Source: Erodium maritimum (taxonomy: Eukaryota > Streptophyta > Magnoliopsida > Geraniales > Geraniaceae). Taken from it: a DNA stretch of 64,000 nucleotides. The notes under the pieces are model-generated. The model did no database searches. It had not been told where the DNA came from and worked only from the letters and a program-made list of their open reading frames with translations. The translations under genes and the position numbers were made by a program. The DNA lies in the NCBI GenBank assembly GCA_963921825.1, contig OY997592.1:32467730-32531729 (forward strand), written 5' to 3'. Positions 45,092 to 57,142 of this stretch are shown here, in pieces (the first letter of the stretch is position 1; each line of letters begins with the position of its first letter).

Positions 45092-46634
45092 TTGATCTAC
45101 AACAGATAAAATTCAATCAGTAAACTGAATAAATTTTATGAAGATCAAGCTTAAACACCAACAATCGATTCTAAACCTTTAGAATTTGAAACCAAGATCC
45201 TTGATTCACTCGATTAAGCTGAACTAATGCTCACCACTTAATCGAGCTATGTAGGTAGGACTCCATCCAATCACATCCAATGTGACTCTTGGCTAGGGTA
45301 TGTACTTATGTACACGACTTACCCTATCTGTTACCCTAGCTCAACCTCAGGCTGAGAATCGTAGTCGGGTCCACCAATTTTCAACAATGGCCCGTCACTA
45401 TGTAGGTGCTCCGCTAATGCGCACGACACCCACATATGTCGTCCAAACCTACTACCCCGCTTCCCCATGGATGCTCCGCTAATGCGCACGACACCCATAG
45501 GACGGGGAGGTAGTAAGGTGTTGATGATTGGGAGGTATCGGACATGACCCGCTTTTACTTGTCCAGTTGTGTTCAAAACTTTGGCACATCCTAGATGCGA
45601 TGAGCACATCAACTACATTCCAAATGCAATGATGCCTCAAATTACATCCAATGTAATTCTTCCTTTGAACCCATCAACTACATCCAATGCAATGACGGTT
45701 CTAAGGGTTCACACACAAGGATTAAAATTCCAATTTTATCTTTGCATGTGAGGTGATATGCTCGGTAAATAAAGTTAAGCATGCAATTCTAAAACACATA
45801 GAATTAATCATGCATACACTAAACCAAGCATAAAGCGATAAATGTGCACATAATAGCCACCTAAACTAACTCCCACTAGCTTCTTGAGCTCCACCGACTC
45901 CAAGCCGATGCCAACACCCGAAAAGCCACCAAATGACCTTTTCGCCCTTTCTTCGTCTTGAGTAAAATATTACAATTTAATACACGACTCGCAGGTCGGG
46001 AATAAATAAATATTACAAACAAGTGGTTCGACGACCACACCTTGAAAGAATAATTACACGCTAACACTAACGGCTCGCAGGCCGTGAAAAGCGATAAATA
46101 ATTAAATCGAGCTCGGGGCTATTATATACACCATGCCAACATCACATCACACATCGTGTTATCAAACAAGCATGTTATCAAACATCATGTGATTTTCCGG
46201 TTTTAATTAATAGCCAAGTTTCGAAAATTTTTGATGCTCGGTTTATCGAAACCGTTCAAAAATGAAACTTTTGAACATTTGATCTTCGAGTTCGTCATGA
46301 CGGTACCAAACTCGTCATAACTAACAAAACGGTTTAGCCTTGGCATATCAACCATCCAATGGTCATGCTTGGCCTAGCTCCGTCCAACGGAGCCCCGTTC
46401 GGTCCCGGTTTCGGCTCCCCGAGAGTCCCGCTCCCGAGACCCGAAAAATCAAATTTTTTTCAAAATTTCCAGATTTGAAATAATTTTCAAAATTTCATTA
46501 TACATGCATTAAATCCATAAACAAGAATTTAAAACATGTTATCAAACAATTTAGCAAAACAACATGCCAAAAACGAAACTTTCAAGCAAAACTGAAACTT
46601 TGAACACCGTCTTGTGAATCCCAAAGGTAGCACG
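45092..46634 (-). other. Copia copy 3 leader, non-coding
   Basis: Homologous to 38049-39592 in inverted orientation, including the duplicated AATGCGCACGACACCCA block (about 45416 and 45481). No gene seen. Confidence 0.6.
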
Positions 46635-46646
46635 GCTCTGATACCA
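46635..46646 (-). promoter_or_regulatory. Primer binding site of copia copy 3
   Basis: The minus strand reads TGGTATCAGAGC, one base inside the LTR that starts at 46648. Confidence 0.92.
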
Positions 46647-46647
46647 C

Positions 46648-48335
46648 TGTTGGGTCTCGAGGTAGGGTTGGAGATGAACCAACTCGCAGCGGAAAATCAA
46701 GGAAAACCAAGAGACGATTAAAACCATGAAACAACTAACAAAGAATGGATTCACAAGAGAAAAATTCAGCACTAGTTCTTACCAAAACAAGAACACCGGG
46801 TAACGAATGATTGGCTTGAGTCTCCAAGACGCCTACGTATCCACATGGGAATCAAAGCCACGTAGTTCTTCTCTTTGAGGACTCAAGAACACAAAAATGG
46901 AGGTGGGAGCTTGCCAAACCCGAAATTGCAAGGGAAGGGAGAGAGAAGTTGTGTTTCCTATTCTTGTCTTGTGTTTGTTATGTTGAAAAAAGATGACTTA
47001 AACATAACAAAACCCATACTTGTCCAACTAAAGGCATGGGACAAGTATGGTGTCAAGTAAGGTGTAAATAGGACAAAGTATGGCAAGACAAGATTGGGTT
47101 AGGTGGTGAATCACCAACACCTTAATCCTTGTCTTGCTTACTTAGTACTAATTAATCAAGACTTGATTAATTAGTTCCATGGGCCTTGGTTGCATGGGCC
47201 TTTCATGGGCCTCTTGGAACATGGCCCGTGGCCATTTCCAACGAGGTCCCGTGATTCGCTCATCGCCTCCAAGCCTTCCATACTGGAAATGTCCAACATT
47301 ATCCGACGCGATCAATCCCAAGACTCCAAGCCTTGTCTTGATCCGTAAAGTCCTATTCACTTACGGGCACATGACCCAAAACCCAGTTTTGGTCATGTCC
47401 CGAGACAACTCCCTTTTGGCCATTCTCCATAAATGTGTCAATGAGTTTCATCCTCCGGTGTGACCCTTAGGTTTATGCATGTCAATAGATCAACGTAAAA
47501 TCCCATTTTACTTGATCCTATTTAAGTGGCAACTAACGAGACTTTAGTATTGCCCGACATTAGATAACGAATCGACCCTATCGATTCTAACCTTTCCGTC
47601 GTCCCTGTCATTATCCTTTTATCTCCGATATCCTGATTGAGATAAGGCATAGAGCTGTCATCCTTATTATTCTCAATCAATGTTCCTTGATATGTGAGAT
47701 GACTAAAGATATGATACCTAGTATCATGTGCATGGCCATGCTATTCTTTCAGTCACTCTCGATCAAGCGGCCGAGAACCGATATCTTTCTCATACCTCAG
47801 TATGAGGGATAAATCCCTTAGCCGTCTTTCGTGTCACTCATGTAGCCAATCCCCAAGCCAATCCTGGCCGTTATGGAAGCCCTGTTACGGACAACGTTAG
47901 GCTCAGGTCAAACTCAGTTGTTGACTACATAGCGATCACAAAGACTCCTTGGTCTAAGGATACATGACAAGCTACGACACTGAATATGTTCATGACTTAA
48001 TCTATGGCACATATTCAGGGCGGGTCGTCCAATATCATGTCCCACATGATATCTATGATCAGACTCCGGAATCCCATTCCAATGACTAACAGAACGTAAG
48101 CCATAAAGAGCCATCTTTCATACTAGTCGGTTCTAGTGAAGCTTTGTTGACTAGGGACCCATCGAGTGTGATCTATCTCGATCTATGGTTCTATTCGCAT
48201 GGTGGGCATAGATCAGAGCACACATCGATATATTACTCCAACACATAAGTAATATAAAGGCGCTTTAATTTTATTGCTAACGATGATATATACATTTGGA
48301 CATTTAGGATTGAACTACGGGCACTAAGACTAACA
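46648..48335 (-). repeat. Copia LTR4 (5' LTR of copy 3)
   Basis: 1,688 bp, the same length as LTR3, from TGTTGGGTCTCG to AGACTAACA. Differences from LTR3 include ATACTGG/ATACCGG, AAAGGCGC/AAAGCCGC and TAGCCAATCC/TAGCCCGTCC. Confidence 0.95.
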
Positions 48336-48685
48336 CACTTGGCAGGAAAGATGAGACACATGAGAATGTCTGCTTCTACTGCCAATAGCCTGGTCATTGG
48401 AACCGGGATTATAGGAAGTTCACGGCTGATCTGAAGAAGGGCAGTGGGACTGCGCCTTCATCAAATAACGTGGATGATCTGAAGAAGGGCAGTAGGACTG
48501 CGCCTTCATCAGGAAACCTGGATGATCTAAGGAAGGGCGGTGGGACCGTGCCTTCATCCGGTATTAACTCTATAGAGCTACATCTCTCTACTTCCAAAGA
48601 TTCATGGGTATTAGATACCAGGACTGAATCTCACACATGCACTTATATATGGTGGCTGAAAGTAGGAGAGGTTTGGAAAGCACGA
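48336..48685 (+). pseudogene. Copia copy 2 gag 3' part and protease
   Basis: This resumes the gag interrupted at 39875. The zinc knuckle again ends in Tyr instead of Cys (GHWNRDY), with a TAG inside (CFYCQ-stop-PGHW). The three 16-residue repeats occupy about 48428-48575. VLDTRTESHTCT at about 48606-48645 has DTR instead of the protease DTG. Confidence 0.88.
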
Positions 48686-49990
48686 AGTGGACCTCAGAGT
48701 TGTGGCAACTGCTGTAGGATCCATGAGTCTTGCTTTGCCAAGAGGCCTTGTCTTAGTACTGTATAATGTATATTGCATACCTACTTTTAGTAGGAATATT
48801 ATATCTGTATCCGTGTTTGACAAGGAAGGATATAATGTTAATATTGGAAATGGAGTTTTCAATGTTCTATGCAATGATATGTTTTATACCAGTACTGACT
48901 TGGTTGGAGGATTGTACATATTAGATATGGGTAACAATGCCTCAAGTTCTATATATTCCGTTAATACCAAGAGGTCTAAATCCAACGATTTAAACCTAAC
49001 TCTGTTATGGCACTGTCATTTATGTCGCATAAACAAGAAGCACCTATCAGCACTTCAAAAGTGCGGACTTTCAGGTTCATTCGAATTCCATTCGATCGAT
49101 AGGTGCAAGGTTTGTTTGATGGCCAAAATGACTAAAGTGCCCTTTTATCGATCGCGATGAAAGGGCGGGTGAATTATTGGGGCTGATACACTCGAATGTG
49201 TGTAGACCAATAACTTCACTTGCCAGGAGGGGTTTTAGCTACTTTATCACATTTACTGATGATTACAGTAAATATGGTTATGTCTATTCGCTGAGACATA
49301 AGTCTGAATCTTTTGATAAATTCAAAGAGTTTAAGATTAAAGTAGAAAACCAGTTGGACAAAGGTATTAAGGCACTTCGATTGGATCGAGGTGGAAAATA
49401 CTTGACCACAGAGTTATTAGATCATCTAAAAGAGAATGGGATCCTTTTGGAATGGACTCCTCTTGGGACACTGTAGATGAAAGGTGTAGCCAAACGGAGA
49501 AATCGGACATTATTAGACAATGGTCCGTTCCATTATTAGTTGGACTGATCTCCCAATCTCTTTCTGGGATTATGCTCTAGAGACGACCGCATTCATAGTG
49601 AATCGGGCTTCGACGAAGGGTGTGGAAGGGACACCATTTTAAAATGATATGGGATGATGCCCGCTTTGTCCTTCCTAAAGATTTGTGGTTGCGAGGCTTA
49701 TGTGAAACATTTGGTTTCGACTAAGCTCGAACCAAGATCTGAGATATGCACCTTCGTGTGGTATCCCAAAGCAACAAGGGGATACTACTTCTACAATCCC
49801 AGTGAGAACATGGTGTTCGTCGCATGGGGTGGGGTCTTAATGGAAAAGAAGTTTTGTTTCCAAAGACGTCATTGGAAGGACTGTGCATCTCGAAGAAATT
49901 CAGGATGGTACAGATCTGTCTAAACCAATTGACAACCCAGTAGAAAGGAGGCAGAGATTGTCGTAGAGTGAGAACCAATTCCTGTTACAA
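48686..49990 (+). pseudogene. Copia copy 2 integrase
   Basis: 48687-49160 holds the zinc-binding region (WHCHLCRINKKHL, CKVCLMAKMTK). A one-base insertion at about 49145 shifts the frame. 49177-49476 holds IHSNVCRPI (Asp to Asn), FTDDYSKYGYVY and RLDRGGKYL. GVAKRRNRT at about 49480-49505 has Lys for the catalytic Glu. 49654-49923 is the downstream FLKICGCEAYVKH segment. Confidence 0.88.
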
Positions 49991-50985
49991 TTCCGGAAGG
50001 TCCAAGGCGATTTGAAAGGGTCAATCTTCCACCTCCAAGATATGGTATCCGGAGGTGACAATGAAGTCATGGTGGATCACGATGATCCAGCCACCTTTCA
50101 AGAGTTTGTGGATGGGCCCGACTCCGAGTTATGGCTGGGAGCCATGAGGGAGGAAATGCAATCCATGTCGGACAACCGATTCTGGGAACCGGTTGATCCC
50201 ATCAATGGTTTTAGGACCATCGGATGCAAATGGATCTTCAAGGTGAAGATGGACATGGATGACATCCCTCTGACCTACAAAGCTCAACTGGTGGCGAAAG
50301 GTTATAGGCAGATCCAATGGATTGACTATGAGGAAACCTTCTCCCTAGTGGCTATGGTCAAAATCGATCCAAATTCTTCTTGACATAACTGCGTATCATA
50401 ATTACGAGATATGGCAAGTGGATGTCAAAACCGCTTTCCTAAATGGAAATTTGACTGAATACGTTTGTATGTCTCGGCCCAAAGGTTTTGATGATCCGAA
50501 GAATAAGGGAAAGATTTATAAGTTGTTGAAATCCATTTATGGATTGGAACGAACTTCTCGGAATTGGATCCTTCGTTTTGATGAAGCTGTAATTGGATTT
50601 GGCTTAATCAAGAACGAGGATGAATCTTGCGTTTATAAGAAGGCTAGTGGGAGCAAGATTACCTTTCTGGTTCTCATTGAAAACGACATCCCAACCTTGC
50701 ACGAGACTAAAGCTTGGTTGAGGAAGTGTTTTTCAACAAAGGACTTAGGCGATGCTTCTTATATCTTAAGGATTAAGATATGTAGAGATCGCACCAAGAG
50801 GGTCTTGGATTTAAGTCAGGGAACCTATGTGAACAAGGCATTGAGTAGGTTCTTAGTGCTCGATTCAAAGAAAGGACTCTTACCCACTAGTCATGGCATT
50901 CATCTCAGCAAGACTCAGTGTTCTGAGACACCTGATGAGCTGAAAAGGATGATAAGAATCCCATGTACCTAGGGGCAGGATCGAT
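49991..50985 (+). pseudogene. Copia copy 2 reverse transcriptase, YVDD box deleted
   Basis: 50012-50383 covers the N-terminal RT blocks (WLGAMREEMQSMSDN, YKAQLVAKGYRQIQ) up to the shared frameshift VKIDPNSS-stop. 50418-50972 is one open frame: VKTAFLNGNLTEYVCMSRP, KSIYGLERTSRNW, FLVLIENDIPTL (YVDD box missing, about 50666-50690), KDLGDASYILRIKICRDRTKR and SQGTYVNKALSRFL. This is the longest intact stretch of the family here. Confidence 0.93.
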
Positions 50986-51586
50986 CATAAATGCCATGAC
51001 ATGTACGAGACCGGACGTTTCGTAAGCTTTATGTTGTACCAGTAGACATCAGTCTAACCCGAGGGAAAGATGATGCTGAACTAGTCGTCGAAGGATGAGT
51101 AGACGCTAGTTTTCCAAGACAAATCCAGATGAGTTTAGAAGTCAATCAGGATATGTGTTTACGCTGAAGGGTAGAGCTTTAGCTGGGAGAGCGTAAAGCA
51201 AGATACCACTGCCGAATCTACGACAGAGGCCAAGTACATGGATGCTGCAGAGGCAGCTAAGGAGGCTATATGGATTTGGAAATTCACGGCAGGGTTGGGT
51301 GTAATCAAAAACCCATCCAGCCCGGTGAATCCATTTTGCGACAATACAAGGGCCATTGCACAAGCTAAAAGCCCAGATCGCATAACAAATCCAAACATGT
51401 ATTGCGGCGTATCCACCTCATCAGAGAAATACTGAACTGAGGTGAAGTGAAGATAACCTATATTGCAACAGATGATAACATAGCCAACCCTTTGACTAAG
51501 ACAGTGTCGCTGCCTGAACATGTTAGACATGTAAAGTCAATGGGGACATATTGGAGTTTAGATTGGAACTAGGGCAAGTGGGAGAT
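50986..51586 (+). pseudogene. Copia copy 2 RNase H and polypurine tract
   Basis: TEAKYMDAAEAAKEAIWIWKF, CDNTRAIAQAKSPDRITNP and the following copia C-terminal region are readable with frame changes. GCAAGTGGGAGAT at 51574-51586 is the polypurine tract adjoining LTR5. Confidence 0.85.
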
Positions 51587-54500
51587 TGTTAGTCTTAGTG
51601 CCCGTAGTTCAATCCTAAATGTCCAAATGCATATATCATCGTTAGCAATAAAATTAAAGCGGCTTTATATTAATTATGTGTTGGAGTAATATATCGATGT
51701 GTGCTCTGATCTATGCCCACCATGCGAATAGAACCATAGATCGAGATAGATCACACTCGATGGGTCCCTAGTCAACAAAGCTTCACTAGAAGCGACTAGT
51801 ATGAAAGATGGCTCTTTATGGCTTACGTTCTGTTAGTCCTTGGAATGAGATTCCGGAGTCTGATCATAGATATCATGTGGGACATGATATTGGACGACCC
51901 GCCCTGAATATGTGCCATAGATTAAGTCATGAACATATTCAGTGTTGTAGCTGTTAGTCTTAGTGCCCGTAGTTCAATCCTAAATGTCCAAATGTATATA
52001 TCATCGTTAGCAATAAAATTAAAGCGGCTTTATATTACTTATGTGTTGGAGTAATATATCGATGTGTGCTCTGATCTATGCCCACCATGCGAATAGAACC
52101 ATAGATCGAGATAGATCACACTCGATGGGTCCCTAGTCAACAAAGCTTCACTAGAAGCGACTAGTATGAAAGATGGCTCTTTATGGCTTACGTTCTGTTA
52201 GTCATTGGAATGGGATTCCGGAGTCTGATCATAGATATCATGTGGGACATGATATTGGACGACCCGCCCTGAATATGTGCCATAGATTAAGTCATGAACA
52301 TATTCAGTGTTGTAGCTTGTCATGTATCCTTAGACCAAGGAGTCTTTGTGATCGCTATGTAGTCAACAACTGAGTTTGACCTGAGCCTAACGTTGTCCGT
52401 AACAGGGCTTCCATAACGGCCAGGATTGGCTTGGGGATGGGCTACATGAGTGACACGAAAGACGGCTAAGGGATTTATCCCTCATACTAAGGTATGGGAA
52501 AGATATCGGTTCTCGGCCGCTTGATCGAGAGTGACTGGAAGAATAGCATGGCCATGCACATGATACTGGGTATCATATCTTCAGTCATCTCACATATCAA
52601 GGAACGGTGATTGAGAATAATAAGGATGACGGCTCTATGCCTTATCTCAATCAGGATATCGGAGATAAAAGGATAATGACAGGGACGACGGAAAGGTTAG
52701 AATCGACAGGGTCGATTCGTTATGTAGTGTCAGGCAATACTAAAGTCTCGTTAGTTGCCACTTAAATAGGATCAAGTAAAATGGGATTTTACGTTGATCT
52801 ATTGACATGCATAAACCTAAGGGTCACACCGGAGGATGAAACTCATTGACACATTTATGGAGAATGGCCAAAAGGGAGTTGTCTCGGGACATGACCAAAA
52901 CTGGGTTTTGGGTCATGTGCCCGTAAGTGAATAGGACTTTACGGATCGAGACAAGGCTTGGAGTCTTGGGATTGATCGCGTCGGATAATGTTGGACATTT
53001 CCGGTATGGAAGGCATGGAGGCGATGAGCGAATCACGGGACCTCGTTGGAAATGGTCACGGGCCATGTTCCAAGAGGCCCATGAAAGGCCCATGCAACCA
53101 AGGCCCATGGAACTAATTAATCAAGTCTTGATTAATTAGTACTAAGTAAGCAAGACAAGGATTAAGGTGTTGGTGATTCACCACCTAACCCAATCTTGTC
53201 TTGCCATACTTTGTCCTATTCACACCTTACTTGACACCATACTTGTCCCATGCCTTTAGTTGGACAAGTATGGGTTTTGTTATGTTTAAGTCATCTTTTT
53301 TCAACATAACAAACACAAGACAAGAATAGGAAACACATTTTCTCTCCCTCTTCCATGGCCATTTCGGGTTTGGCTAGTTTCCACCTCCATGTTTGTGTTC
53401 TTGAGTCCTCAAAGAGAAGAACTACGTGGCTTTGATTCCCATGTGGATACGTAGGCGTCTTGGAGACTCAAGCCAATCATTCGTTAACCGGTGTTCTTGT
53501 TTTGGTAAGAACTAGTGCTGAATTTTTCTCTTGTTAATCCATTCTTTGTTAGTTGTTTCATGGTTCTAATTGTCTCTTGGTTTTCATTGATTTTCCGCTG
53601 CGAGTTGGTTCATCTCCAACCCTACCTCGAGACCCAACAGTAGCTTGTCATGTATCCTTAGACCAAGGAGTCTTTGTGATCGCTATGTAGTCAACAACTG
53701 AGTTTGACCTGAGCCTAACGTTGTCCGTAACAGGGCTTCCATAACGGCCAGGATTGGCTTAGGGACGGGCTACATGAGTGACACGAAAGGCGGCTAAGGG
53801 ATTTATCCCTCATACTGAGGTATGGAAAGATATCGGTTCTCGGCCGCTTGATCGAGAGTGACTGAAAGAATAGCATGGCCATGCACATGATACTGGGTAT
53901 CATATCTTCAGTCATCTCACATATCAAGGAACGATGATTGAGAATAATAAGGATGACAGCTCTATGCCTTATCTCAATCAGGATATCGGAGATAAAAGGA
54001 TAATGACAGGGACGACGGAAAGGTTAGAATCGACAGGGTCGATTCGTTATGTAGTGTCAGGCAATACTAAAGTCTCGTTAGTTGCCACTTAAATAGGATC
54101 AAGTAAAATGGGATTTTACGTTGATCTATTGACATGCATAAACCTAAGGGTCACACCAGAGGATGAAACTCATTGACACATTTATGGAGAATGGCCAAAA
54201 GGGAGTTGTCTCGGGACATGACCAAAACTGGGTTTTGGGTCATGTGCCCGTAAGTGAATAGGACTTTACGGATCGAGACAAGGCTTGGAGTCTTGGGATT
54301 GATCGCGTCGGATAATGTTGGACATTTCCGGTATGGAAGGCATGGAGGCGATGAGCGAATCACGGGACCTCGTTGGAAATGGCCATGGGCCATGTTCCAA
54401 GAGGCCCATGAAAGGCCCATGCAACCAAGGCCCATGGAACTAATTAATCAAGTCTTGATTAATTAGTACTAAGTAAGCAAGACAAGGATTAAGGTGTTGG

Positions 54501-54965
54501 TGATTCACCACCTAACCCAATCTTGTCTTGCCATACTTTGTCCTATTTACACCTTACTTGACACCATACTTGTCCCATGCCTTTAGTTGGACAAGTATGG
54601 GTTTTGTTATGTTTAAGTCATCTTTTTTCAACATAACAAACACTAGACAAGAATAGGAAACACAACTTCTCTCCCCCTTCCCTTGCAATTTCGGGTTTGG
54701 CAAGTTCCCACCTCCATTTTTGTGTTCTTGAGTCCTCAAAGAGAAGAACTATGTGGCTTTGATTCCCATGTGGATACGTAGGCGTCTTGGAGACTCAAGC
54801 CAATCATCCGTTAACCGGTGTTCTTATTTTGGTAAGAAATAGTGCTGAATTTTTCTCTTGTGAATCCATTCTTTGTTAGTTGTTTCACGGTTTAATCGTC
54901 TCTTGGTTTTCATTGATTTTCCGCTGCGAGTTGGTTCATCTCCAACCATACCTCGAGACCCAACA
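51587..54965 (+). repeat. Copia LTR5 (3' LTR of copy 2), split by a solo LTR
   Basis: The first part 51587-51951 and second part 53645-54965 form one 1,686-bp LTR of the long subfamily, ending GACCCAACA. It is interrupted by the solo LTR at 51952-53639. The right flank GCTAT differs from the left flank of LTR1 (ACAAT), so LTR1 and LTR5 do not bound one insertion. Confidence 0.92.
51952..53639 (+). mobile_element. Solo copia LTR6 (1,688 bp) with TSD GTAGC
   Basis: It runs from TGTTAGTCTTAG to GACCCAACA and is flanked by GTAGC at 51947-51951 and 53640-53644. No primer site or internal region accompanies it. It inserted into LTR5 of the same family and then lost its interior by LTR-LTR recombination. 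Its sequence is long-subfamily. Confidence 0.95.
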
Positions 54966-55320
54966 GCTATATGCCAAACTATCAAAATGTGAATTTGGGA
55001 AGAATAAGGTTGAATATTTGGGCCATATCATCCACAGAGAAGGAGTGTCCACTGATCCTATTAAGGTCTAAGTGATGCTGGAATGGCCAAGACCTACAAA
55101 TCTCAAGTCATTGAGGGGTATTCTGGGTCTAACAGGTTATTACAGGAGGTTCATCAAGGGTTATGGAGTATTGGCAAGACCCTTAACTCATCTGTTAAAG
55201 AAGAATGCCTTTGAATGGAATGATGGGGTTGAGGATAGCTTGGAAAACCTGAAGAAGGCTATGGTGGAAGCTATTGTGCTAAGAATGCCAGATTTCAATA
55301 TACCCTTTTACCATTGAGAC
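54966..55320 (+). pseudogene. Gypsy B reverse transcriptase, C-terminal remnant
   Basis: LYAKLSKCEFGKNKVEYLGHIIH is the segment that follows the FIDD box in gypsy RTs. After a TAA at 55069 it continues [27 protein letters not shown]. The entire catalytic palm is absent, and the preceding sequence (29870) stops just before RT. By comparison with the family roughly 170 residues are missing. A one-base insertion at about 55308 shifts into the RNase H frame. Confidence 0.9.
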
Positions 55321-55900
55321 AGATGCTTGTGACCAAGGCATAGGAGGGGTATTGATGCAGGAGGGTAGACCCATTGCTTATCTGAGCAAGGCTCTTGGGG
55401 TGAAGGAAAGAGGGTACTCCACCTATGAGAAAGAGTTATTGGCTATTATCACTGCCATTCAGAAGTGGAAGCACTATCTCACCGATCAACCTTTTGTCAT
55501 CAAGACTGAACAACAGAGTCTGAAGTACTTGCTGGAGCAAAAGCTTACCACTCCCTTTCAGCACAAGTGGCTAGCTAAACTCATGGGGCTATCCTACACC
55601 ATTGAGTACAAGAAAGGCAAGGAGAATGTAGTGGCTGATGCCTTATCAAAGTTACCAACAGAAGAATGTAGAGAGGTGGTTGTAAGTTCTCCTTCTTGGG
55701 TTAAAGAAATCCTGCAAAGTTATGAGGTTGATCTGGAGGTAGAAGGTTTATTGTTGCAGCTAGCAGTTGCTCCCCACTCTCTTCCAAATTACAAGGTGAG
55801 CCAAGGAATGATATTGGTTGATGTCAAGGTTTATATAGGGTCAAATGGTGATGTCAGAGCAAAAATTATTGACTTCATGCACAATTCATCTGTGGGATGA
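55314..55900 (+). pseudogene. Gypsy B RNase H
   Basis: FTIETDACDQGIGGVLMQEG has the first catalytic Asp. AYLSKALGVKERGYSTYEKELLAI has the Glu, IKTEQQSLKYLLEQ sits where a TD-HSL motif is usual (Asp to Glu), and [12 protein letters not shown] closes the domain. The frame is open from 55316 to a TGA at 55898. Confidence 0.93.
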
Positions 55901-56959
55901 CATTCTGGCATTGAAGCTACTGCCAAGAGGGTGAAGGGTTGTTTCTTTTGGCCTTTGTTGTTCAAGGAGATACAAGAATGGGTGCAGAGTTGTGATATCT
56001 GCCAGAGGTGCAAAGCTGAGCATTGTCTATACCCTGGGCTGTTGCAGCCTCTAAGCATCCCAAACCAGCCTTGGAAAGAGATAGCAATGGACTTCATTGA
56101 AGGGTTGCCAATGTATGAAGGTAAAGATGGTATCTTGGTAGTGGTGGACAGGTTCACTAAATTAGCCCATTTCATACCTCTCCAGCACCAATACATTGCC
56201 TCCTCTGCAGCTCAAGTCTTCTTTGACCAAGTGTTCAAGCTTCATGGATCCCCAGAAGTAATAGTCACTGATAGAGACAAGCTATTTATCAGCAACTTTT
56301 CGCAAGCCTTGTTCCAGAAGTTGGGAGTTAATCTCAGTTTGTCCACTGCGTATCACCCATAGAGTGATGGACAAACTGAGAGAATTAACCAATGTCTAGA
56401 GAATTACATAAGAGCCATGACACATCAAGCACCAAAGAAATGGATGGCCATGGCAGAATATTGGTACAATACTAATTACCAATCAGCCATCAAAATGACT
56501 CCTATTGAGGCCATGTATGGATATCCACCTCCATTCATGGGGTTGACAGATGTGGAGAGCAAGGTGAAGTATGTTGAGGAGTTCTTGCAGGGTAGAACGG
56601 CAGTGATGGAAATGCTGAAACATAACTTGCAGTTGGCTCAAGAAAGGATGAAGCACTTTGCTGACAAAAAGAGGTCCGAGAGGAAGTTTGAAGTTGGGGA
56701 ATGGGTCTATCTTAAGTTGCAACCATACAGACAGAGCTCTATAAGCTTGAGGAAGCATATGAAGGTAGCTGCTACATATTATGGGCCATATCAGGTGATT
56801 GAGAAGAAAGGAGAAGTGGCATACAAGCTGAGGTTGCCAGAGGATTCAAAAATCCATCTAGTGTTCCATGTTTCATTGTTGAAGAGGCAGCTGGGTAACA
56901 AGAACATATACATGCATTCCTTTCCAGAAGTCACCAATGAAGGAACTCTGAAACTTTAA
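55901..56959 (+). pseudogene. Gypsy B integrase
   Basis: HSGIEATAKRVKGCFFWP and CDICQRCKAEH form the zinc-binding domain. AMDFIEGLP, IVTDRDKLF and SDGQTERIN supply the three catalytic acidic residues. A TAG at 56360 (AYHP-stop-SDGQ, Gln expected) splits the core. YQSAIKMTPIEAMYGYPPP and the C-terminal GEWVYLKLQPYRQ and YGPYQVIEKKGEVAYKLRLP blocks are intact to the TAA at 56957. Confidence 0.94.
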
Positions 56960-57133
56960 CTCCAAATTCTACTGCAGAACAGAATCATCAAGAGAAACAA
57001 TGCTGATGTTGTTCAGTATTTGATTCAGTGGGAAAGGTCGACAATGGAGGATGCCACGTGGGAAGATGCTGGAGTGATAAGGAGCCAATTTCCAGTGTGG
57101 ATCACTAAGGCATTGGCTAAACCTCAGGCTTGA
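56960..57133 (+). pseudogene. Gypsy B chromodomain-like C-terminus
   Basis: In the same frame after one TAA: IIKRNNADVVQYLIQWER, then MEDATWEDAGVIRSQFP. This is the chromodomain signature (aromatic and W-E-A positions) that lets chromovirus integrases target modified histones. It ends with a TGA at 57131-57133. Confidence 0.85.
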
Positions 57134-57142
57134 GGACAAGCC
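57134..57142 (+). promoter_or_regulatory. Polypurine tract region of gypsy B
   Basis: GAGGACAAGC directly upstream of the 3' LTR matches the usual plus-strand primer of this clade. Confidence 0.6.

Larger units (their letters stand above)
39871..48340 (-). mobile_element. Complete copia copy 3 with TSD CACTT
   Basis: An 8,460-bp element at 39876-48335, flanked by CACTT at 39871-39875 and 48336-48340, inserted in the opposite orientation inside copy 2 gag. Both LTRs are 1,688 bp and differ at about fourteen positions that I could see, so the insertion is young compared with the degenerate elements around it. Its coding region carries the same disabling lesions as copies 1 and 2. Confidence 0.96.

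Noticed and set aside
29871..54965. One very large copia element bounded by LTR1 and LTR5
   Set aside because: Flanks ACAAT and GCTAT do not match, there is a third shared LTR in the middle followed by its own primer site, and the host gypsy is deleted between them.
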